DNA of 64,000 bases from Vitellaria paradoxa (lineage: Eukaryota; Streptophyta; Magnoliopsida; Ericales; Sapotaceae). Position numbers and translations under genes: made by a program. The stretch spans positions 9,368,879 through 9,432,878 of the forward strand of contig CM034242.1 of the NCBI GenBank assembly GCA_019916065.1. Direction: 5' to 3'. A model generated the notes under the pieces. The model did not search any database. It was not told the origin of the DNA and saw nothing but the letters and a program-made list of their open reading frames with translations. Shown here in pieces: positions 11,951-24,059 of this stretch (its first letter is position 1; each line of letters begins with the position of its first letter).

Positions 11951-12597
11951 TTGGGATTAAATTTTTTTCAAATTTTTTATTTGTGCTTCTCATTGGATTC
12001 GTACTAAAAAATTAATTGATGTGAGGCATTTAAGTCCCCCACTTTTTTCTTTCTCCCATTTTTCGACTCTTGTAAGTCTTAAAATTAATTACTAGGTAAA
12101 TTTTTAATTATTTTTAAAGAATTATTAAAAAATAAATTTAAAGTATTACCGATTGAGAGTTATCCTTAGAATTATTCTCTACACCTTTAATTGGAATCCA
12201 CAGAAATTTTGCTAGGACAAGTGAACTGTTTGCTGAATTGACTTTTAGATTTTGCAGAATTTATTTTAAATAAGTATTGCATCTCCAGTTTAAGTTTTGT
12301 TTGGGAGAATTGAAAAAGAGAAGAAGTGAAGGGAATTAAAGTAACGAGAGGGAAAGGATGAGAGGAAAATTTTCTAACTTGCTAGCTAGCATAAATTCAA
12401 ATCTAAGTTAATCAACCCCCAACCCCACCCCCCCACCCAAAAAAAGTAATCATGCGTTTGGAAAAGTAAGGAAATGAGGCACATGAACTTTTATAGAACA
12501 AACAAAAAAAAAAAAGTCGAAGAAAGCTCAGGCTTTTTACGGATGATCAAACACATCCACTGTATAATTTTGACAAACAAAATTTCTTCGCAATAGT

Positions 12598-12784
12598 TAT
12601 GCAATTGATTCCACGGTCCTGTTACAAAAAATTATTTGTTCGAATTCACGACTCGATCTTTGACTCTAAATAAAAAAACAACGAGCTCCACGATATATGG
12701 TACAAAAAATTATTTGTTTGAATTTACGACTCGATTGTTGACTCCAAGTAAAAGAACAATGAGCTCCATGATTGTAATTAACAC
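12598..12784. repeat. Second locus of the 90-bp dimer repeat
   Basis: Matches 9102-9290 in order and spacing: gcaattgattcc, ttacaaaaaattatttgtt, cacgactcgat, gactc and caacgagctcc, in two successive units. Noncoding. Confidence 0.75.
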
Positions 12785-13314
12785 GAACATTGATCCTTTG
12801 TAAAGATGTGTTTTGCACCTACGTGTGTTGAGAGAATTTTCTTTAAAGTTCATCTATTAAATGATTAGAACCTAAAAGAATTTTCTAAATTAGATAAATA
12901 GATATAAAATTATTTCCATATCTATTTAATTAGATCTGGATTCGAATCCAGTTTAAATTTAAATATAATCCCCTTAATGCTCCTAATTGTGATTAATTTT
13001 TCACAGCCAAAAATTCTTAATTCTTATAGTAATAGTAAGTTAAATAGAAGATTTATCATGTAAATTTAACACATTCACATCTTACTAGCATCATGGTCAT
13101 AATATATTAATTTTGAGTGGTAGTTTAATTGGTAAAATTTTAATTTTATTTTTTAGTGGTCATTAGTTTGAGTATACGTGCGAGCTAACCGAATGCTTTG
13201 AATATTAAAAAAAAAATCAAAATATATTAAATTTTACTGGTAGCAATTTTTCTTTGGCCGGACAACTAGCTCGACCATACTTGTCAACCCATTCTTATAT
13301 AAATATAAATTGTA
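12785..13314. other. AT-rich intergenic sequence
   Basis: Present only in copy B. No gene or element end could be recognised. Confidence 0.45.
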
Positions 13315-14314
13315 AATAAAATGTATGCAATAAAAGAGAGAAACCTAATAGATGATGATTTTTTCCCTTCTATTCAACTCGTTTAGAATTCTTAGGACAA
13401 TCTAATGTGTATATAATCATTGTAATGTATATAAATGTACATACATAGAGGTATATATTTAATAAATGAGACCTTAATTTTAGTTGGGCGACTCACCTAA
13501 CTTGCATATATAATAAATAAGACCCTAAATTTACTTGGGGCCTCATACAATAACCTAATTTACCTAATGGCCCAATTGGCCATGCTGATATTGAATAGAA
13601 AAAGATGAGTTTAAATTATCTGCACTGAGAATTTACATAAACAAAATATTTTCAATGCTGAAAATTTAAACGAGTGGTTGACATTTAATTTTAAATATTA
13701 AAAATCTTTTCATGTTGCCAAATGGTTCAACCCGAAATTGATAAGACTCAGTTTTTGAGTTGACTTAATCCAATTTATCTTTGATTTTAGCAGCTTTTGC
13801 ATAGGAGGTATGTAGTGTGAGGCAAAAAAAACTCGTTTCATCGAGTGACATAGATTTTGATTTTCTAAAAATTTTTCAAAATTAGTTCTAGTCGGGGTTC
13901 TTGTTTCCTGCAAAGGAACTTCTCGTGCGCATTGATAATGATTATAATGTAGTTTTTTAAAGTTTGTGAGAAGAAAAGAAAACAAAGATTAATATGAAAA
14001 AGATTTTTTCAAGATCTTCCTTCAATTTTGTAATATTTACTTTATTGTTAGAAATTACTAATATTTAACTAAATATATTGTATCTGTGAATATAAATAAT
14101 TTAACGAATTATATAAATTTTAGGTTGTAGGTTTGTTTTTCATTTTTTTTTTTGATATTTATCATTGTTATTAGAATTAATTCAAATTTTAGGTAATATT
14201 GATAAATTCTTTATGTTATTTACTTTTGTGATCATCTATTAGCATTCTTTGAACCTACTTGGTATATTAATTTTTTTTTTTTTGAATTTTGATGCAACTT
14301 TTGGCAAAAAATTA

Positions 14315-14647
14315 GATGACATTTGGTTTATTTTTCTATTTTCTATTTTTTATTTTTATTTTATGTTTTAAAAATCTTAAAATAAAGAAATAAAAAATAT
14401 TGTACTTTCATTATTTTGAAATTTTTCTTATTTTGAATTGAAAATGCTCAAAACAAATTTTTTTTATTTTTCATTTTATGTGTAAGCTCATTTTCTGTTT
14501 TCTAAAATAAATTTTGAAAACACAAGTGACCAAATGCGTTTTAAAATTTTTCTTTGTTTTTGAAAGCGTAAAATAGAAAATAGGTCAAAACAGAAAATAG
14601 AAAATAAAAACAGAAAATAAAAATAGAAAAACAAATCAAATGAACTC
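14315..14647. mobile_element. TTA-flanked MITE (333 bp)
   Basis: The left end gatgacatttggttt and the inverse of the right end (gagttcatttgattt) match at most positions, and TTA occurs at 14312-14314 and 14648-14650. It is absent from the equivalent place in copy A, where the flanks simply join. It therefore inserted after the segmental duplication. The interior is AT-rich and noncoding. Fragments of the same family lie near 3390-4070, 8886-9080 and 30640-30830. Confidence 0.72.
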
Positions 14648-14824
14648 TTAATAATTGAAAACTATTATGCATTTGGTTCAAATTTATCAAACTTGAAAAT
14701 AATTAAGAAAAGTTAAAAAAACTGATAATTTTGTGTGTGATAATTATTATTATTATTTTTTCTTACATTTAGTAAAGTATGTAACTTTCCATTAAAAATT
14801 TGAGAAAGCTGAAAATTTGTCAAA

Positions 14825-14855
14825 CACGTGGTTAAAAGCTACGGCTTATAAATAT
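14825..14855 (+). promoter_or_regulatory. Core promoter of the ankyrin gene: G-box and TATA box
   Basis: CACGTG at 14825-14830 is followed by ttataaata at 14846-14854, about 75 bp before the ATG at 14926. A transcript would start near 14880, giving a 5' leader of about 45 bases. The arrangement is conserved in orphan copy A. G-boxes are typical bHLH/bZIP targets; which factor binds is not knowable here. Confidence 0.6.
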
Positions 14856-14925
14856 AGGGTGATCTCCCACCTCCACTCCATCCAGCACAATCATCATCCC
14901 TAGTCAGACAGTAGAAAAACATTAT

Positions 14926-17900
14926 ATGGATCCCATTCACAATTTGACGGAGGCTGCTCGAGCGGGGGATATCAATCGCTTGTACCAACTCGTAACGGAG
15001 AACCCTACTGTTTTGAAAGAGATTGACGAAAAACCATTGTTCCACACTCCATTGCACGAAGCAGCCTCTGAAGGACAAACCAATTTCGCCATAGAGATGA
15101 TCAGACTAGCGCCGTCATTCCGGAGGAAGCTGAACCCACGCGGTCTCAGCCCCTTGGACCTGGCTGTGAGAAACAATCACTACGAGACCGTGAAAAGGCT
15201 CGTAAGCTACGACCGCGAGCTCGTCCGTGTCAAAGGGAAGGAGGGACTTACTCCTCTGCATCACGCTGCGGAATCAGAAGACACGATCGGATGCTTGATT
15301 AAGCTCATGCTCGCTTGCCCGGCTTCCATCAGGGACTTGACAATTCGTGATGAGACCGCACTGCACATTGCTATGAAAAGCTCTTCTAGCGCTGTTGCTT
15401 TTAAAATCCTCTTCGAAAGGGTCCGGAGAGCTGGTGACAGACAGCTGCTCCAGAAGAAAGACGCCAAAGGCGACTCTGCGGAAGCCTACCATAAGAAGCA
15501 GCCCCAGGCACGCATTCTATCCTTTAATTTTGTCTCAAGTACAATATATGGTAGCTAACAAACCCTATTTAAGATCAGTTTTCTGGTTATCTAGGTGTGT
15601 GCCTGATCGAACCTAGCTACTTTTTTGTTGGGACAAAAATATTTTAATACAGAGAGCCAACCAGAAATATCAAAGAAGGCAACCAATCCAACCCGATCTT
15701 GATATGATCTATTTGGACAGTGTAATAATGCACTTGATGGAATTGTTTACCGGGAGAGGGAGAGAGAGGATCTAATTTTTTCAATTAATCATTTAATCTT
15801 TACTGTTTATAAAGATGGAATTTAATTAGGAAACTACTTCATAATTTTTTTTGGGGTTAATAATGACCTTTTAAATAAATTTTTATCAAATTCGAATTGA
15901 CCACTTTAATTAAAAAACTAATTATAAGAATTATTAATTAATTAATTAATTCCAACAGAATTCATTACACGGTCTACAAGCTGAAGTACCTTCGTCACTT
16001 GCCGATGCAGATGCTAAAATTAAGAATCTGTATAACTATTTGCGTACTCCAGAGTCGAATAACGAAAGCCTATTTAGAAAATCGCTTATGTTTATGGTTT
16101 GGAGTCAAAAGGATTCAACAATGGAGATGCGCAATGTAGTGGCTGCCCTAATCGCAAATTTTAACATTTTGTTTTTCATTTGTAAACATTTTTTAATTTT
16201 AACATTTTGTTTATTTTTGTTTTATCGTATTAAAATAAATTATTTTATTTAAATATTTTATTAAACAAAAACTGTTTCAATAAATAATAAAATTTCATTA
16301 ATTAAATTAATATGAAATATATTTTATTAAATTATTTTTCAACTTTATTTGTTTTAATGTAAAATATTTTTTAATTAATGTTTTAAGAAAATATTTTTTA
16401 AAAATATGAGTAAATATAATTTACAGAAAATATTTTACTTTGAAGCAAACGGAATTTTTGTTTTTTAATGTAGCTCACTCGCAAATTTACTTTACAAAAA
16501 TGCCTAGGCCCGTTTTAATTTTCAATAACTTCCCATCTTTCTTCTTCATAACTTCTCACTAATATGTTGAAGAGGAGAATTATAACGTTAAAGAAAAAAA
16601 ATTAATGAAAATAAATAGAGGAAAGAAAATCAAAGATGGAAACCAAGTGGGGCACAAAAAACTGAAAAACCTTCGTCACATGTCAAAACGAAAAACTTTA
16701 CAGCTAGAGACATAAATTAGTCCATAAACCAAAAAGAAAGACTTTAAAACAAGAGAGATCGAAATTTATTTAGACATTGATTTGTGTGTGTGGGTGTGTA
16801 CATATATATATATATATATATATGTGCGTGTTTTCATTTACATATATTGTGAAGAAGTAAGTTTATGACTAAATTTACATGTACCATTTAACTAAATATT
16901 CAAAATTTTGATATTCATATATTTTTTTATAGCTTACGTAATAAAGACAAAAAACAGACTTTAAACTGTTGCTAATGAAAATTTGAATGTGGAGAGTTAT
17001 CTCAAAATTTATTCTTGGATCTTCTACTTTAACTTAAATATAATCCTTTTGAAAAATAGAATTTCTCCCTTTTACCTATAAACCTTGATGTATTGTAATT
17101 TTATGTGTATAAATTGATTAAATTTATCCATTATTTATAGAGAGAGAAAATACTCATTTTTTTAATTAATCCTTTAATATCTATCATCCATCAAAATAGA
17201 ATTTGATTTGAAAAACTAACTCATAATCTTTTCTCAATAATTATTTTCTTAATAGATTCTTATTAAATTTTAATCTTTATATGGATCACTTTAATTAAGA
17301 AACTAATTGTAGAAATTATTAACTAATTAATTCCAATAGAACTCATTACAAAGTGTACAGGCTGCAATCCCTTCGTCACTTGCCGACCCTGATGCTGCTG
17401 CTGATGATGATACTAAAAATCTGTATGACTATTTGCGGACTCCAGAGACGTTTTGCAAAAGCCGACTTAGAGCATTTCTTATGGCTTGGGGCCGAGTGGA
17501 TTTAACAACGGAGATGCGCAATGTGGTGTTGGTAGTGGCTGTCCTAATCGCAACTGCTTCATTCCAAGCAACACTTAGCCCACCAAGCGGCTTGGAAGAT
17601 CACAGCAAAAATTCAGCTCGACGTATTGAAAACAATATTTTCTTTTTGTGGAATTCTATAGCCTTCACTACCTCAGTGATGGTGATTACAATCGTCCTCC
17701 CGTTGAGAATCTACACTTTCATGCTACATTTATCTCTAGTCTTTATGATGGAAAGTTACTGGCTTGCCTTGAAAATGGTTCTAACTCCTTCCTGGGCATA
17801 TTTTTCTTGCACTGTATCGGGCGTTTATCTAATATGTATGTATTATTTAAAGGTTCGATTCCGGTGGGTAGATATGCGTAATTATAAGTCAGGAGACATA

Positions 17901-17972
17901 CCGCTCTTGCCGGACTGTTTGAACAAAAACATTCGTTGTCTTCACCAAATAGGTGCTCTTACCGTCGAATAA
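14926..17972 (+). CDS. Ankyrin-repeat protein with PGG membrane domain (two exons)
   Basis: Probably a membrane-anchored ankyrin protein of the plant BDA1/ACD6-like group, several members of which act in immune signalling; that role is inferred from the family. Exon 1 (ATG 14926) has repeats marked by TPLHEAA (residues 41-47), SPLDLAV (75-81), TPLHHAA (109-115) and TALHIAM (144-150). Exon 2 runs from acceptor AG 17338-17339 to TAA 17970-17972. It begins in phase 0 and holds the PGG signature MRNVV...LIATASFQATLSPPSG, followed by three further hydrophobic segments. The matching phase-0 donor is either GC at 15508 (after CCC CAG) or a weak GT at 15532, giving about 404 or 412 residues. The intron contains a partial second copy of exon 2, which could disturb splicing. 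The ATG is chosen by position downstream of a TATA box and by repeat phase. Confidence 0.85.
15755..16252 (+). pseudogene. Duplicated, truncated PGG exon inside the intron
   Basis: This copies the end of the intron and the first part of the true exon 2 (17142-17550). An acceptor AG at 15957-15958 is kept, the frame is the same phase 0, and NSLHGLQ, NLYNYLRTPES, TMEMRNVV and ALIA align with the real exon. Homology stops right after ALIA, in the middle of the first transmembrane helix, where AT-rich sequence takes over. The frame continues for about 35 hydrophobic residues to TAA at 16252. If spliced to exon 1 it would give a shorter isoform lacking the rest of the PGG domain. It may be a decayed exon or an alternative terminal exon. 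Confidence 0.75.
16153..17141. other. AT-rich insert between duplicate exons
   Basis: The first 330 bases contain words (ttttgttttatcgtattaaa, atattttattaaa) shared with the AT-rich MITE family at 21474-22407 and 45706-46636, so the duplicate exon was probably cut by such an insertion. A TA microsatellite lies at 16803-16823. No coding frame. Confidence 0.45.
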
Positions 17973-18300
17973 TCGAGCATCGACATATCTAATTATTGCA
18001 TATCAGTATGCTAGCATCAGTTGCGAACCGTTCATCTATAGTGAGATTGTTAGTTTGGTGTTTTAAATTAATCATTATTGCCCCAGCGATTCTGCATTGT
18101 ACCCAAAACTACTAAATTGTAACATGATTACGTTTCCTAATTCATTTGAGCTCATGTGTCTGTACTAATATGTAAAGCAATTCATTTGCGATATGTAGCT
18201 GACATTCATCTTTTGTTGTTAGAATGATGGGTCTGATTTGGCTTGAGTTATGATTTGGAATGACAGTTTGAAGTATCAATTGTCTGAGCTGAGAAGTACA
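17973..18300 (+). other. 3' untranslated region of the ankyrin gene
   Basis: This stretch is conserved with the detached gene tail at 29960-30300 (shared ttggtgttttaaattaat, attgtaacatgattac, ttcatttgagctcatg), which supports it as transcribed 3' sequence. No canonical AATAAA is obvious. Confidence 0.5.
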
Positions 18301-20015
18301 TAAAGAGTTTGGTAGAGAGGTTTCAATGTGATTTCATTTCATTTGTAAACGGTGGTTTTACGACATTGAACTATTCCATGGTGCCAAAGTTATTGAACCA
18401 TGGTTGTTTCTGTTAATGGAAGAGTTACACATTATGCGAGATACAACTTTATTTCATCCCTAACACTTTGTTTGGAAATATTTTTCTTCTAAAATTAATT
18501 TGATTTTAAAGTAAGGAATTAATTTGATTTAATTTAATAAATTAAACTTTGTGTTTTGAAAATGTTTTTGAATTTAAGAATTGAATTAAATTAGTTTAAG
18601 GAAATACCAAATTTAGCCATATTAATGGAAAAGAGAAAATAGAATAAATATGATATATAATGGTAAATTTGTCTACTTACTTAAATTGCTTAAGAAATAA
18701 TGAATTTTTATCAAATTCTATTATTTTTGGAAAGATTTTAAATGGTATAGAAATTTCAAAATTTAAGTTATGAAATAAAATCAAATTTAACTCATAAATT
18801 CTTATTTTAGTTCCAAGTATAATAATTGATAGGAATTCTCACCAAATGAAATCTAATCCAATTAATCCACCGTTTCAAATAGAGTATAAAACTATCATAT
18901 TTTTCAACTTTTTGACCAAAGTTTTGTGAGCGAATTTGTTTAAGAAAGCTCGCTTTTAGTGAGGAAAAGTATGTAGAGTTTAGATAGGCTTTTTATAAGG
19001 TTGCCATCCTATTTAAAATATTTTGATATATATAAACATGACTTACTTTTAAAATAATAATAATTAATTAAGCAAATAAAATAATATAAATATTTATGAA
19101 AAATCTTTACTAGTTATTATTTCAAAAAATCTAAAACTAATTGGTTATGGTGACAATTTGTTTTTAATTTGTTGATCATATTGTTAAAGTTAGTGTATTA
19201 AAAAATTAATATATCACATTAATTTTTCGCAGAGATAGTAGTGAATTTTGATAATTATGTCTACTTATAGCATTTTTATATTGCTTTTCTTTTACGGTTT
19301 TGCGGAGCTTCTCGTGCCCTTTTGGTTGATTTGTGTACTGGGTATGGATAGCTAACTATTAATGCTTGAAAGTAATGAAAAATTTTATTAGGTGTTGCTT
19401 TGCACGGCGGAGCTGTGCAGTTTTTTAAGGTTTTGAATGAAGGTAAATGTGATCTTGGACTTTTGCTGCTCCCACAGTGGTGCTGGTTATTTAAATTGAA
19501 GTCATATTATGAGAGCGTTTGAACGTATAATTTTTAGGGAAAAAAAAATCAAATTTTGTTTTTTTGATTGTTTAACAAAGTAGTTATTTTTGTTATTTTT
19601 CTACTTAATTACAGTAATTTCTTAACTCAAAAATTAATAAAAATTACTAAAAATAGATAGAAGTTACTAAAAATTATTAAAAGTTCTTTAAAAATTATCA
19701 AAAATTACAAAAAATTTTATCAAACATCCCAAAATTAAGAAAAAATTATTAAGAATTACTAAAAATTACTATTTATTTTATCAAATGTATCAAAATTTTC
19801 AATTAACAACTTTTAACAAAAAAATAATAAAAATTACTAAAATTTAAATTTCTAAACGATACCTATGTATATATATGTCATTTCCAGGATTATGATTATA
19901 ACTCATGTCTCAGCCGCCAATCCTACCAACTTATGCCCCTTTTATATCCTGGTCAACTTATGCTGTAGCACTGCGTGATGAGTTGATATTTTTTTAGCAC
20001 CATGCAAATATGCGA
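18301..20015. other. Intergenic sequence with degenerate repeats
   Basis: Mostly AT-rich. Around 19526-19860 there are many aaaattactaaaaa-type words, with weakly inverted ends (gcgtttgaacgt and ctaaacgat), possibly an old MITE. No gene is supported. Confidence 0.4.
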
Positions 20016-20039
20016 CATTACTAGGGGATGGACTTTCCG

Positions 20040-20590
20040 CGGTGAGCAAAAGCGCCACCGCCGGTGGCGGACGCAAATGGGGAGCATAGGCGATCGCAAC
20101 GACGGTCGTAAATGCCCGTTTTAATTTCCCCAGAAACCCATTTCTTCTTCACTTAATTTTCCGTTGTTCCTTCGTTGTCCTGCCGGTGCTATTTTTTTTC
20201 TGCCAGAACCGCCACCCGCCGCCGTCGTCGGAGCCCGTCACTGCCTTTCTTTGTGAGTTTCGAGACGTAACTCTCTCTCTCTAATAGTACCTGTCTCTCT
20301 AACCATAACTCTCTCTCTCTAACCGTAACTCTCTCTCCCCCCTTGTTTCGGGACTTCTTATTCCTTTTCTTTTTATTTTTTTTTGCTGCGGGTCTCTCTC
20401 TCTTTCCCACGGTCCCTCTCTCTCTCTCTCTCACTGTTTTTTGCTTTATTTTTGGACACTGTTCTACTTGCATGAGCCAACTGACTTTGGTTGTTGTTAT
20501 TGTTGCCTTGCTCTGAAATGGCCTTTTTGTAGGGGTTTGTCCAAACACCCAGGGTGAAACCTTACTGATCTGATTTGGAGATATTATCAA
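20040..20590. promoter_or_regulatory. GC-rich, CT-rich leader-like segment at CACTA left end
   Basis: Starts with GC-rich inverted words (ccaccgccggtggcgg; cgatcgcaacgacggtcg), then long CT dinucleotide runs (20268-20440) resembling a plant 5' UTR. A minus-strand frame of 133 codons crosses it but is almost all R/K/E encoded by the CT repeats, so it is not a gene. It may be the promoter/leader of the element's transposase. Confidence 0.4.
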
Positions 20591-21473
20591 GTAGGTGTTT
20601 TCTAATTCTTTTCCAGATTTTTCTGATTTATCAATTTTCTTGATGACATATATTTGTTAGGATTCTTATTGTGGGGTTGTGATTACAATTTTGGTTCTAG
20701 TGAATTTATGATTTGGGACATTGTCTATAAATTTATGATTTGGAGATATTGTCTATAAATTTATAATTTTTACCAATGTATGATTTGTTGGGATTCTTGG
20801 GATTTTGATTTTGTTTTTTATGAATTCTAATTTTCTAATTTTTATTGGTAATTTTTAGAATGAATTGTTTTTTTGATTGAGAATTGTTAGAATAATATCT
20901 GTTTGGTAATTTTTAGAATAATATCTATTTTTTTTTATTGAGATTTGTTTTTTAGAATGAATTCTAATTTTTTGTGGAAGCTAAAACAATATCTATTTGT
21001 AAATTTTCTTAAATTCCCTGTCAGAAGATAACCAAGTGTTCTCTCTTGCTACTGACATGAAAACGGATTAGATGTATTAATTAGGAAACTAATAAAATAA
21101 AAATATATCCTTGAATATGGAATAAAATGATTAGGGATGACAATTAAAATAATTGTATTTTTCTTAAATTATTTTTCCAAAATTTATTATATTACTGTAA
21201 TTATTCTTAATAATTTTATTATAAAAACATTCTCATTTTCTTTCAAGATAGTAAGCAGTTTTCCCCTCTTTGACTAAACATACTGATTTCTTCCCTAGCC
21301 CCTAATGAACCAACATAAATAAAAAGAAATTAACTCCAAGTTTTCCTTAATTGGAATAAGAAGCAATAAAATAATATATGGCATACTATTCCCTTAATTC
21401 TGTTTTTAATGTAATTAACACCGTGTATCATTTTGCTTTTTAACTAAAAGATGGAATGATATCTTTACTTTTA
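20591..21473. other. AT-rich noncoding stretch inside CACTA
   Basis: No domain is recognisable. Short repeated phrases (gtctataaatttatgatttgg, about 30 bp apart near 20722-20765) resemble intron sequence. Confidence 0.4.
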
Positions 21474-22407
21474 GGGCCCGTTTGACAACGCTGTTATTTT
21501 TTTATTATTGTTTTTCTGTTGCCATTTCTTGTCTTTTATTTTCTGTTGCCGTTTATTTTTTTTGAAATGAAAACTGAAACTGTATTTGGAAATGCAAGTT
21601 TGTTTATAATTATTAATTTTTTATTTTAGAAAATATTTAATTTTATTAGTTTAAAAAATTAATAGAACTTAATAAAATATATTTTATATTAATTTAATTT
21701 AATTAATATAATTAATTAAATTAATACAGTAAATTATTTATTAAAATCATTTAATTCAGTAAATATAAAATATATTAAATTATATCAAATTATATTATTT
21801 ATTAAAAATAATTTAATAAAATATATTTCATATTAAATAAATAATTAAATTAGATAATATTATTAAATTAAATTATTTATTTTTAAATTAATTTAATTAT
21901 GATATTTATTTAAAATAATTTAATAATAATTATTAAATTAAATTAAAAATTAATGTAATTTAATTATTAATTATTTTATATAAATTAATTTAATTATTAA
22001 ATTAAATAAATTAATTATGATATTTATTTTAGATAATTTAGCAATAATTAATTATTAAATTAAATTAATTTAGTTTTATTATTTATTAAAAATCATTTAT
22101 ATTTTTATATAATTAATTTAATTTACTGAATTTAATTATATTATTTATTAAAATAACTTATTTTAATAAAATATTTGAATAAAATAATTCATTTTTATGT
22201 AATGTAATAAAAATAGACAAAGTTTTAAAATTAATAAAATATTAGCAACAGAAAAGAAAACTAAATTGAAAACACTTTTTTTCTATTTATGTTTTCATTT
22301 TTTTGAAAACAAAAGAACGTAAACAGGTTTATCAAACATGTTTCTGTTACGAGTTTACAAAATTTTAAAAACATAAACAGAAAACAGAAATGTTATCAAA
22401 CAGGGCC
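21474..22407. mobile_element. TTA-flanked AT-rich TIR element (934 bp)
   Basis: The left end gggcccgtttgacaacgctg and the inverse of the right end (ggccctgtttgataacat) match well, and TTA flanks at 21471-21473 and 22408-22410. The interior is almost pure A/T built from ttaattaaatt words, partly palindromic. Relatives occur at 45706-46636 (inside CACTA 2) and as a half copy at 55075-55540 (inside CACTA 4). TSD and TIR suggest PIF/Harbinger-like; non-autonomous. Confidence 0.8.
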
Positions 22408-22999
22408 TTAGCATTTCAAAACCTTCACATCTTATGATTGACCAATTTGGTTCTCTTTATTACTAGCTATGGACTTTAACCATTGGGAAGTACACACAAC
22501 ATAAATTCTATTAGTCACTTCAAGCACTACTTGGTCCATATTATGCTTTCATGGGACATATAGCTAGACAACTACTATAACTTACAACAATTAGCTAACT
22601 GTCATGTGTTTGAAATTGAAGCAATACTCTTAAATTTAGCATAGGCATTTGGCTTTTGGAAATTTCCCCTATTCGGTCTTCATTCCTGTTATAATCATAT
22701 AGATGCTACTATTTTCAATATGTTGCAAATTTACATGTCAATGTATTGCTTTATTCATTATTTGTTTTAAATATTTTAATTTAAGCATTAGGTTTTATTA
22801 AAGGCAAAAATAATGTTCTCCTTGCAGTCAACTTTTTATAAATTAAAATTAAATTATTTCTATATTCAAAACAATGTTGAGTAACAAATTATTTTCTAAA
22901 AAAGTGAACTATTTTGTCTATCATTTTAGAGTTGGTGCTGCATATCCTAAAATTAATTAATTATTTTGTCTATCATTTAACAAATCATTAAATTAATTA

Positions 23000-23350
23000 T
23001 TAAATTTAATTAAGAAAACTCTTCCAAAATAAAAATTAAAAATAATTCTTAGTTGGGCCTACTACAATTCAATATTTATTGATTAGGTCCAATCCAATCT
23101 AATATATGCTTAGGCCGAATCCAATTTAAATCCAAATCCAATCCAAAAAATAAGAAGAATGAGAGAATTAAGATTATCTTTAATAAACCATTATTAAATT
23201 ACTTAAACAAAACTCTTCGAAAATAATAATTGAAACTAATTCTTATTTGGTCCCAATCATTAATCTAATATTTATTACTTGGGTCTAATCCAATGCAATA
23301 TATGCTTAGGCCCAATCTAATTGAAATTCAAATCTAAATCCAATTGATTA
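23000..23350. repeat. Imperfect tandem duplication, about 190-bp period
   Basis: Two copies (about 23018-23160 and 23212-23345) share aaactcttc, aataattctta or aactaattctta, gggcctac or ggtccca, and tatgcttaggc. Both are rich in ccaatccaa words. Noncoding. Confidence 0.65.
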
Positions 23351-24059
23351 GATATTACATAAACCAATAACAGACAACAAACTTAGTAACAAATTAGAAA
23401 ATAAGAAGACATGATTAAAATTCAAAAGCTATAGGTATCAAGGGTTAAATTTTAGGTTTAATGATAGCAAACAAATTTACAATAGCAGTCGATACTTTTA
23501 TGTTTCAAGATTTCATTGTTTCTGAACCTTTCATTATAACTTTTATTTATTTACATACATTAGTGAAACCTAGACCCGTTCGAGAATTGTGTATAGCACC
23601 CGTTTAGTCATCCTCGATGCAATGGATTAGTCCTATGACTATATTTGTTGCTCTTGTTATGCATAAGCAGAGATTGATGTACATAGTTCTTGAATTGTCC
23701 AGTTTGGACAGTTTGGGAATGCGATGATCCTCCAACAACTCATGCAAGTCCGATGTTAGATAAAGTTTTGGTTTTTGTCCTGCTGTTCTCTGGGTGCATA
23801 CATAGATACGAATTATATTGTTTCTGTGTCGTGTACTTGGAGAACCATGCAGGCATACTGTCGAAATTTTGTCTAACAAGAGGAAAAAGCATTTGAGTTA
23901 TTGAAGACATAAGATGGATCGTGCATTCTCAAAAGGGATAGGACCAACTGCCCTGTAGTGAGAAGTTTAATGTTTAGGGCTAGGTAAATTGCATGATGCA
24001 CGATCTCTTAAGCTAATATATTTGCTCAAATCGTACTTTCACAGAAATACTTAGCGATA

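Larger units (their letters stand above)
11024..14860 (+). repeat. Segmental duplication copy B (upstream of ankyrin gene)
   Basis: Paralogous to 3294-6040 in three collinear blocks. Copy B carries a 1.84-kb stretch (11473-13314) with no counterpart in copy A, plus the MITE at 14315-14647. Its right end includes the core promoter of the ankyrin gene. A TA microsatellite sits at 11418-11438. Divergence is moderate, with many substitutions and small indels, so this is not a recent duplication. Confidence 0.85.

Noticed and set aside
20189..20590. 133-codon minus-strand frame
   Set aside because: Its composition comes from CT dinucleotide runs, giving an Arg/Glu/Lys-rich product; it overlaps a leader-like region and has no domain.
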